From an uncultured delta proteobacterium (lineage in GTDB: Bacteria; Myxococcota_A; Bradymonadia; REDH01): a stretch of 5,894 nt of DNA. This document shows, in pieces, positions 1 through 5,894 of the stretch (its first letter is position 1; each line of letters starts with the position of its first letter). The translations under genes were made by a program, and so were the position numbers. Below the pieces are notes generated by a model. The model was not told the origin of the DNA. It saw only the letters and a list, made by a program, of their open reading frames with translations, and searched no databases. Location: NCBI GenBank assembly GCA_903873545.1, contig CAIQPA010000543.1, forward strand, positions 1 through 5,894, read 5' to 3'.

Positions 1-1356
1 CTCGCGCGGAACATCCAGGAGCTGGCCGATTCGCGGGAGACGCTGAAGTCGCTCATGGAGAAGTACCGCGACACGCGCGACCCGAAGGTGCGGGAGCAGA
101 TTGATCGGGAGCTTCGTCGCCTCGCAAAGCGGATGAAGGAGCTGATGGAGCGCATCCGCGACCAGATGGAGAAGCTGCCGCAGGAGCACCTCAACATGGA
201 GGGGCTCGACCAGGACAAGGCGTCGGAGAACCTCGAGGAGATGGCCGGCGCGCTGGAGCAGATGGAGAAGCTTCTCAACGAGGGGAAGATTGACGAGGCG
301 CTCGCGGCCCTCGACCGCATGGGCAAGGAGATGGACTCGCTCGAGAAGGAGATGGGCGATCCGCTCGCCGGAGCCAGCTCGGACGAACTGTCGGAGCTCG
401 ACAAGACCATGGGCGAGGCGACCAAGGAGCTCGACAAGGTGGAGGCGCAGCAGCAGGCGATCGCGGAGGAGACGGCCAAGCTGATGGAGGAGATGCGGGC
501 CGAGACCGCCAAGAAGATGGCCGGTGAGATCGCCGACAAGCTGGCGCGGGCGAAGGCCGAGGTTGCCGAGGCGAAGCGGGCGCTTGAGGCGGTAGACGAC
601 AGCTCGCTCCGCTCCAGCCTGAAGGCGGAGATGGAGGGGATGGAGGCCAGCCTGCAGAAGGTCCAGTCGGCGCTCGACAACGCAGACATTCGCCAGGCTG
701 CCGAGGCGGCGGCGGAGGCTCAGTATGCCTTCGAGATGGCGCAGGAGAGCCTGTCGTCGCTCAAGCAGTTTGAGAAGGGTGCCGCGAAGCAGGCTGCCGG
801 CGAGGGCGAGAAGGCCGCAGAGAAGGGCGCCGCCGGCATGGCCAAGGTTGCGTCGGAGCTTGGCGAACTCATGGAGAAGGCGGAGAGCAGCATGGGTTCG
901 AGCGGGAAGGCGAAGCTGGGTGAGCTAGCGAAGCGGCAGGCCGGCACCGAGCAGGCGCTCCAAGGTCTCAAGGAGAAGCTCGGTGGCCTGAAGCAGAAAT
1001 TCTCACTGAGCGAAGACCCCTTCGCCGAGCCGATGGCGAAGACAGAAGGGGGCATGGAGGACTCGCGTAGCGAGCTGGGCGAGGGCGCGCCGGGCGGTGC
1101 TCGGGATGGGCAGCAGCGGGCGCAGGAGGGGCTTAAGTCGCTCCGTCAGCAGATGCAGTCCATGACGGGCAAGCAGCGGCAGAAGCAGCAGGGCGAGGGA
1201 GGTCGTCAGACCTCCAACGAGAAGGTTGAGGTGCCCAAGCAGGGCGAGACGGGGGGCGAGGCCTACCGCAAGCGGCTGCTCGACGCGATGCGCGAGGGCG
1301 GCCTCGACGACTACGGTGACGCGATACGGAGTTACTATGAAAGCCTCATGCAGTAG
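1..1356 (+). CDS. Long coiled-coil protein, DUF4175-like, C-terminal part (5'-truncated by window)
   Basis: The frame is open from the first base, so the ATG at 55 is internal and the gene begins upstream; 451 residues are visible. Visible residues 1-118 are strongly charged helix rich in Leu, Met, Glu and Lys, including LMEKYRDTRDPKVREQIDRE. A Gly/Pro/Ser break follows at 119-128, then a second Ala/Glu/Lys-rich helical stretch to about 335. Residues 349-408 are a Gly/Gln/Arg-rich, probably disordered linker. The last 43 residues form a separate compact box starting VEVPKQ and ending SYYESLMQ. This ending, and the early 'KYRDTRDPKVREQI...RELMERI' style, resemble from memory large coiled-coil proteins encoded beside MoxR/DUF58/VWA operons and often labelled DUF4175 or hypothetical. 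Such proteins usually have N-terminal membrane helices, which would lie outside this window. A scaffold or tether role is an inference. No catalytic motif is visible. Its 3' end overlaps the next gene by 20 nt, suggesting co-translation. A generic SMC-like or other coiled-coil protein is the main alternative. Confidence 0.8.
   Translation, partial: LARNIQELADSRETLKSLMEKYRDTRDPKVREQIDRELRRLAKRMKELMERIRDQMEKLPQEHLNMEGLDQDKASENLEEMAGALEQMEKLLNEGKIDEALAALDRMGKEMDSLEKEMGDPLAGASSDELSELDKTMGEATKELDKVEAQQQAIAEETAKLMEEMRAETAKKMAGEIADKLARAKAEVAEAKRALEAVDDSSLRSSLKAEMEGMEASLQKVQSALDNADIRQAAEAAAEAQYAFEMAQESLSSLKQFEKGAAKQAAGEGEKAAEKGAAGMAKVASELGELMEKAESSMGSSGKAKLGELAKRQAGTEQALQGLKEKLGGLKQKFSLSEDPFAEPMAKTEGGMEDSRSELGEGAPGGARDGQQRAQEGLKSLRQQMQSMTGKQRQKQQGEGGRQTSNEKVEVPKQGETGGEAYRKRLLDAMREGGLDDYGDAIRSYYESLMQ
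1328..1331 (+). promoter_or_regulatory. Ribosome binding site deciding the start of the TPR/metallopeptidase gene
   Basis: GGAG ends five bases before the ATG at 1337 and lies inside the last codons of the coiled-coil gene. It supports 1337 over the upstream in-frame ATG at 1226, and it fits translational coupling across the 20-nt overlap. Confidence 0.65.
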
Positions 1357-2932
1357 CATCTGGGGCCTGTTGCTCGCCGCGTTGCTTGCGGCGGTACCGT
1401 TGCGTGCCGTCGCGGCTGACGAGACGCCGGCTTCTGTGGAGGCGCTCATCGACCGCGGCCGATACGCTCAGGCAGACAAGGCCTTGCAGGAGCTCGAGTC
1501 GGGCGGCGCAGCGGCAGTGGAGGTGCTGCGGCTGCGTGCCATCTGGCTGCATCACACGGGGCGCTACAAGGAGTCGCTTGCGGCCTACGAGGCTGCGCTT
1601 GCGGTGGCTACCGACCCCTATCTTGTCGCGGCGCTTACGAAGGACCGCGACCTGCTCCGGTCAACCATCGAGGCTACCGCCAAACTCTCTGTCTATCGAA
1701 CCAGCGATGGCCACTTTGAGGTCTATCACGACGCCGAGAAGGATGCCCCGCTGCTCCCCTTCCTCGATGAGACGCTCGAGGGGGCCTACTACGAGCTCGG
1801 CTACGACTTCGGCTACTGGCCCACGGAGCCGATTCGGGTGGAGCTCTTCGGTCGCGCCTCGGTGCTCGCGAAGGTCTCGACGCTCTCGGCGGAGGCCATC
1901 AAGACGACCAGCACGATCGCGCTCTGCAAGTACAACAAGCTGATGGTGACCTCGCCGCGCGGCACCGCGCAGGGCTACGGCTGGCGCGATACGGTGAGCC
2001 ACGAATACGTGCACTATGTTGTGGAGCAGGCGGTGGGGCATGGCATCCCCATCTGGCTGCACGAGGCGCTGGCGAAGTACCATGAGGGGCGCTGGTCGGG
2101 CGGCCGTGAGTTGCCGCTGCTGCCGTCGCGCGAGGAGCTGCTGGGCAAGCGGATCGCCGAGAACAAGATTGTGACCTTTGAGCAGATGCATCCGTCGATG
2201 GCGCTGCTGCCGAGCCAGGAAGATGCCGCGATGGCCTACGCGGAGGTCTACACGGTGCTGGAGTATCTGGTGAAGCAGCGGGGGCGGGGCGTGGTTCGCC
2301 AGTTGCTTGCGGCCTTTGACCAGAGCCGGGCCGTGGAGGCGGCGGTCGCGGAGGTCTCCGGGGTGGCCTTCACAGGCTTTGTTGCGAAGTGGATGTCCTA
2401 CCTCGTTGCGCGACCGCGGCTCGATGTGCCCGGCGACTTCGACGACGAAGAGGTGGAGATTGTGGGTGCGGTCGGCAACGGATCGGGCGACGAGGGGAGC
2501 GGCTCCTTTGAGAAGGTACTCAATGTGGAGGCACGCGACTTCCTCAAGCTCGGCGAGTTGCTCCGCGCGCGGGGCCACAACGATGCTGCGCTGGTCGAGT
2601 ATCAGAAGGCGAACCTGCTGACGGGCAACACCCAGCCCGACCTCCAGAACGCGCTGGCAAAGCTCTACATCGCCGCGAAGCAGCCGGCCGAGGCACTCGC
2701 TGCGCTCAGCGAGGTGGCACGCTGGTATCCCGGCTACTACCCCACCTATCTGCATCGCTGTCAGGCGCTGCTCGCGCTGTCGCGCGCAGCAGAGGCGGTG
2801 GAGGCCTGCGAGGATGCTGCTGGCGTGAACCCGTTCGACCCGGCGGTGATGGCGGGCCTGCGCGACGGCTATGCTGCGACAGGCCAGAAGGAGCGGTCGG
2901 CCTGGGCCGGCTCGATGGCCGCAAAGTTATGA
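1337..2932 (+). CDS. Secreted TPR protein with HExxH metallopeptidase (peptidase MA-like) domain
   Basis: This encodes 531 residues from the ATG at 1337. That start is preferred because it has GGAG five bases upstream and begins a clean signal peptide: a positive N-terminus, hydrophobic core at about 9-22, and an AVAA cleavage region near 24-27. The upstream in-frame ATG at 1226 would bury the signal peptide. Residues 32-93 look like TPR helices. Residues 115-355 form the peptidase MA-like core, with HEYVH at 222-226 (His222 and His226 as zinc ligands, Glu223 catalytic) and WLHEALAKYHE at 240-250, where Glu243 fits the third ligand of a gluzincin. The stretch IALCKYNKLMVTSPRG before the motif is typical of the deltaproteobacterial versions as I recall them. 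An acidic, Gly/Ser-rich linker (about 364-392) leads to three or four TPR-like repeats at 396-520. There is no lipobox, so a soluble periplasmic or secreted protein is expected. Peptidase activity is inferred from intact motifs; the substrate is unknown, and the TPRs may bind it or a partner. The 25-nt gap to the MoxR gene supports one transcript. Confidence 0.9.
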   Translation: MKASCSSIWGLLLAALLAAVPLRAVAADETPASVEALIDRGRYAQADKALQELESGGAAAVEVLRLRAIWLHHTGRYKESLAAYEAALAVATDPYLVAALTKDRDLLRSTIEATAKLSVYRTSDGHFEVYHDAEKDAPLLPFLDETLEGAYYELGYDFGYWPTEPIRVELFGRASVLAKVSTLSAEAIKTTSTIALCKYNKLMVTSPRGTAQGYGWRDTVSHEYVHYVVEQAVGHGIPIWLHEALAKYHEGRWSGGRELPLLPSREELLGKRIAENKIVTFEQMHPSMALLPSQEDAAMAYAEVYTVLEYLVKQRGRGVVRQLLAAFDQSRAVEAAVAEVSGVAFTGFVAKWMSYLVARPRLDVPGDFDDEEVEIVGAVGNGSGDEGSGSFEKVLNVEARDFLKLGELLRARGHNDAALVEYQKANLLTGNTQPDLQNALAKLYIAAKQPAEALAALSEVARWYPGYYPTYLHRCQALLALSRAAEAVEACEDAAGVNPFDPAVMAGLRDGYAATGQKERSAWAGSMAAKL

Positions 2933-2946
2933 GATTGTTGTTCTTC

Positions 2947-2952
2947 AAGGAG
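2947..2952 (+). promoter_or_regulatory. Ribosome binding site of the MoxR ATPase gene
   Basis: AAGGAG lies in the 25-nt gap after the metallopeptidase stop, five bases before the ATG at 2958. It is a near-consensus Shine-Dalgarno sequence in a locally less G+C-rich stretch. It fixes the ATPase start and may give this gene stronger initiation than its neighbours. Confidence 0.75.
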
Positions 2953-2957
2953 TGAGC

Positions 2958-3953
<996 letters not shown>

Positions 3954-3963
3954 GCGCCTGACC

Positions 3964-4854
3964 ATGCTCCTCGGCTCCGACAGTCGCGACCGCCTCGGCA
4001 GCCTGCGTCTCCGCGCGCGCGGCGTCGTGGAGGGGGCCATGGGCGGCCAGCATCGCAACCCGCATCGGGGCGCGAGCGTCGAGTTCGCCGAGTACAAGGA
4101 GTATGCCCCTGGCGACGAGATCCGGCACATCGACTGGCGGGCCTGGGGCCGCGTCGACCGCTACTTCGTCAAGCAGTTCGAGGACGAGACCAACTACCGC
4201 GCCTACCTGTTGCTCGACACCTCGGGGAGCATGGACTTCTCGCTCGAGGAGCGGCAGACCAAGCTGCAGGCCGCCTCTACGCTGCTCGCCGCCATCTCCT
4301 GGATCCTGCTGGCGCAGGGCGATGCGCCGGGGCTGCTCTGCTTCGACGAGCGGCCGGGGAACTACCTGCCGCCGAGCTCCAAGCGGTCGCAGTTTGAAGA
4401 GATCTGCCGCCTCGCGGAGGGCGCCCGCGCGACCGGTCGCACCTCGGTGGAGTCGGCGCTGTCGCGCATCGCGGAGCGGGTGCAGGCGCGGTCGCTCGTC
4501 TGCCTCTTCTCCGACTTCCTGGAGCAGGGCGACGACCTGCTGCGGCTCGCCAAGGTGCTGCGCCGGAAGGGGCACGAGGTGGCCCTCTTCCATCTGCTCG
4601 ACCCGGCTGAGCGCGACCTTCCGTTCGAGGGGCTGACGCTCTTCGAGGGGCTCGAGGGCGAGGAGGAGCTGCTGGCTGAGCCCGACGACCTGCGCGAGGA
4701 GTATGCGCGGCTCTTTGCGGCCCATCTTGCCCGCATCGAACAGGGCGCGCGGGCCTCCGACCTTGAGTACCAGCGGGTCTCGACCGACGAGGATGGCATC
4801 GCAGCGGTGCGGGCCTTTGTGGCTGCGCGGCAGCGACGCAAGGGAGGCCGTTAG
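3964..4854 (+). CDS. DUF58 family protein with VWA-like fold
   Basis: This is a 296-residue soluble protein with no signal peptide or membrane helix, the usual size of the short cytoplasmic DUF58 type. The family signature is plain: RNPHRGASVEFAEYKEYAPG at 31-50, then DEIRHIDWRAWGR at 51-63 and YFVKQFEDETN at 67-77. The VWA-like part has an apparently complete MIDAS: DTSGSM at 85-90 (Asp85, Ser87, Ser89), Thr160 in GRTSVESAL, and Asp184 in LFSDF. HEVALFHLLDPAE at 204-216 is also family-typical. The ATG at 3964, ten bases after the ATPase stop, is chosen because the conserved N-terminal helix LGSLRLRARGVVEG follows immediately. It has no strong Shine-Dalgarno sequence, which suggests translation by coupling to the upstream gene. 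DUF58 proteins are nearly always encoded beside MoxR and probably act as its adaptor or substrate-recognition partner; that role here is inferred from family and position. Confidence 0.95.
   Translation: MLLGSDSRDRLGSLRLRARGVVEGAMGGQHRNPHRGASVEFAEYKEYAPGDEIRHIDWRAWGRVDRYFVKQFEDETNYRAYLLLDTSGSMDFSLEERQTKLQAASTLLAAISWILLAQGDAPGLLCFDERPGNYLPPSSKRSQFEEICRLAEGARATGRTSVESALSRIAERVQARSLVCLFSDFLEQGDDLLRLAKVLRRKGHEVALFHLLDPAERDLPFEGLTLFEGLEGEEELLAEPDDLREEYARLFAAHLARIEQGARASDLEYQRVSTDEDGIAAVRAFVAARQRRKGGR
4842..4847 (+). promoter_or_regulatory. Ribosome binding site of the BatA-like gene
   Basis: GGGAGG lies within the last codons of the DUF58 gene, nine bases before the ATG at 4857. Together with the 2-nt gap between stop and start, it points to coupled translation of the two VWA-fold partners. 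Confidence 0.65.
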
Positions 4855-4856
4855 CC

Positions 4857-5894
4857 ATGGGCTTCCTCCAACCGCTGCTGCTTTTGGGCCTGCTCGGTGT
4901 GGCCGTGCCGATCGCCGTCCACCTTGTGAACCGCAAGAAGGCGGTGCGCCAAAGCTTCCCAGCCATCTGGCTTCTGGCAGCTTCCAAGCGCCAGACCGCG
5001 CCGGCCTCCAAGCTCAAGCAGCGGCTGCTGCTCGCCGCCCGCATTCTCACCTTCCTCGCGCTGCCGCTTGCCTTCGCGCAGCCCTTTCTGAGCGGCGAGG
5101 TCGGAGGCGCATCGTCGCGGCTCGACAGGCTCCCCAGCTCGGTCGTCATCGTGATCGACGACAGCGCCAGCATGAGCTGGGGCCGTGATGGTAGCGCAGA
5201 GCGGTTCGCTGCGGCCGTTGATGCCGCCTCTTCGGCGATAGGCGACCTGCGCTCGTGGGATGAAGTTTCGCTCATCGTCGCCTCCTCGCCGCCACAGCTG
5301 CTGACGGGCGACCTCTCCACCGGCCACGGCACCGTCCGCAAGGCGCTCGAAGAGTACCGGCCGCGCTTTGGCGGCGGAGACCTCGCCGGCGCGCTCGAGC
5401 AGGCCAAGGCCATGCACGCCTCGAGCAAGCTCCCGCAGCATCGGACCATCCTGCTCACCGACCGCACCCAGACGCAGTGGGCCGCACCGCCGTTGGCGGA
5501 GGCGCTCCGAGGGCTCGGCGAAGTCGAACTGCCGGTGCTCGTCGAGGGTGAGGGGAGCGGCAATCTGGCTGTCGAATCGCTGACCGTGCAGCCCGCCGAC
5601 GACGGTACTGCGGGCCGCTACCGGTTCGAGGCCCAGCTTCGCAGCAGCGGCAACACCGGCGCCGCAGAGAGTGAGGTTCGGCTCTTCGATGGTGCCACGC
5701 AGCTCGGCGTCTCCAAGGTCCTGCTGCCGGCCAGCGGACGGGCCACCGCGGTCTTCCAGCTCAAGGTGGAGGGCAACGAGCTGCACGACATCCGCGCGGA
5801 GGTCAGCGAGCAGGTCGGCATGACGGCCGACAACAGCCGCCACCTCGCCTTTCAGCCGGGCCGGGCGCTCCGGGTGCTGCTCGTCAATGGCGAC
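4857..5894 (+). CDS. BatA-like membrane protein with VWA domain (3'-truncated by window)
   Basis: The frame opens at the ATG at 4857, two bases after the DUF58 stop, with GGGAGG nine bases upstream. It stays open for 346 residues to the window edge. The N-terminus MGFLQPLLLLGLLGVAVPIA begins the BatA/aerotolerance-type N-terminal domain: a membrane helix at about 4-23, a basic loop at 25-56 (NRKK, KRQ, KLKQR), and a second helix at about 57-76. The positive-inside rule puts the loop in the cytoplasm and the following VWA domain outside the inner membrane. The VWA begins at about 94 and carries DDSASM (101-106), a good DxSxS MIDAS start, and LLTDRTQTQW (199-208), giving Asp202. The usual threonine position reads GGGDLAGAL (172-180), so one ligand appears missing. 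Residues 235-335 look like a beta-rich domain, ending ADNSRHLAF. The visible end, ALRVLLVNGD, resembles the start of a further alpha/beta domain seen in longer members of this family. Partnership with the MoxR ATPase is inferred from gene order. Confidence 0.9.
   Translation, partial: MGFLQPLLLLGLLGVAVPIAVHLVNRKKAVRQSFPAIWLLAASKRQTAPASKLKQRLLLAARILTFLALPLAFAQPFLSGEVGGASSRLDRLPSSVVIVIDDSASMSWGRDGSAERFAAAVDAASSAIGDLRSWDEVSLIVASSPPQLLTGDLSTGHGTVRKALEEYRPRFGGGDLAGALEQAKAMHASSKLPQHRTILLTDRTQTQWAAPPLAEALRGLGEVELPVLVEGEGSGNLAVESLTVQPADDGTAGRYRFEAQLRSSGNTGAAESEVRLFDGATQLGVSKVLLPASGRATAVFQLKVEGNELHDIRAEVSEQVGMTADNSRHLAFQPGRALRVLLVNGD

Noticed and set aside
55..57. ATG as the start of the coiled-coil gene
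   Set aside because: The same frame is open through base 1 and the upstream residues continue the same helical pattern, so the gene starts outside the window.
1226..1336. N-terminal extension of the metallopeptidase gene
   Set aside because: It would run 111 nt further into the upstream gene with an Arg/Ala-rich, unlikely peptide, and would hide a clear signal peptide that starts at 1337 behind a good ribosome binding site.
1661..2755. 364-residue open frame on the - strand
   Set aside because: It is the antisense shadow of the metallopeptidase gene; the translation is rich in Arg, Leu and His with no recognisable domain.
2933..2957. Possible promoter or terminator in the largest intergenic gap
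   Set aside because: At 25 nt it is too short for both. No hairpin with a T-run and no -35/-10 pair can be seen; it holds only the ribosome binding site.
4039..4041. Internal in-frame ATG in the DUF58 gene preceded by a G-rich, Shine-Dalgarno-like run (4029-4036)
   Set aside because: The spacing is too short, and starting here would remove the conserved LRARGVVEG helix. It could only yield a minor shorter product.
4703..5188. 161-residue + strand frame spanning the DUF58/BatA-like junction
   Set aside because: It overlaps two convincing genes in another frame and its Arg/Ala/Pro-rich translation resembles nothing known.
4277..5563. 428-residue open frame on the - strand
   Set aside because: It lies opposite two well-recognised genes. 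Its protein is low-complexity Arg/Ala/Pro/Ser, as expected for a shadow frame in G+C-rich DNA.
4851..5843. 330-residue open frame on the - strand
   Set aside because: It lies opposite the BatA-like gene. The Arg/Ala/Gly-rich translation shows no domain, and the + strand reading has clear family motifs.

Overview
The window is a compact, G+C-rich (roughly two-thirds by eye) stretch from a Gram-negative-type bacterium. Five genes lie head to tail on the + strand with almost no space between them (a 20-nt overlap, then gaps of 25, 10 and 2 nt). The first and last genes are cut by the window edges. No RNA gene, mobile element, CRISPR array, terminator or recognisable promoter is visible, and no non-coding stretch exceeds 25 nt. 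The layout and protein families most resemble MoxR/von Willebrand A (VWA) operons of Myxococcota and other former Deltaproteobacteria. That assignment is an inference from family resemblance, not a database result.

Layout: (1) 1-1356, the C-terminal part of a long coiled-coil protein resembling the DUF4175-type proteins of these operons. (2) 1337-2932, a secreted TPR protein with a gluzincin-like HExxH metallopeptidase core (peptidase MA-like). (3) 2958-3953, an intact MoxR-family AAA+ ATPase. (4) 3964-4854, a soluble DUF58 protein with a VWA-like fold and a complete metal-ion-dependent adhesion site (MIDAS). (5) 4857 to the right edge, a BatA-like membrane protein with two N-terminal membrane helices followed by a VWA domain whose MIDAS is partly degenerate.

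How they may work together: MoxR ATPases are generally thought to act as chaperone-like remodellers that pair with VWA/DUF58 partners, often to mature or activate protein complexes at the cell envelope. Here the ATPase and DUF58 protein should be cytoplasmic. The BatA-like protein is membrane-anchored, with its VWA domain probably outside the inner membrane. The TPR/HExxH protein carries a signal peptide. The operon therefore seems to place an ATPase module on one side of the inner membrane and a VWA plus a putative protease on the other, with the coiled-coil protein as a possible link. The general operon type is known. The least-described part is the tightly coupled secreted metallopeptidase; its substrate and its relation to the MoxR module cannot be read from the sequence.
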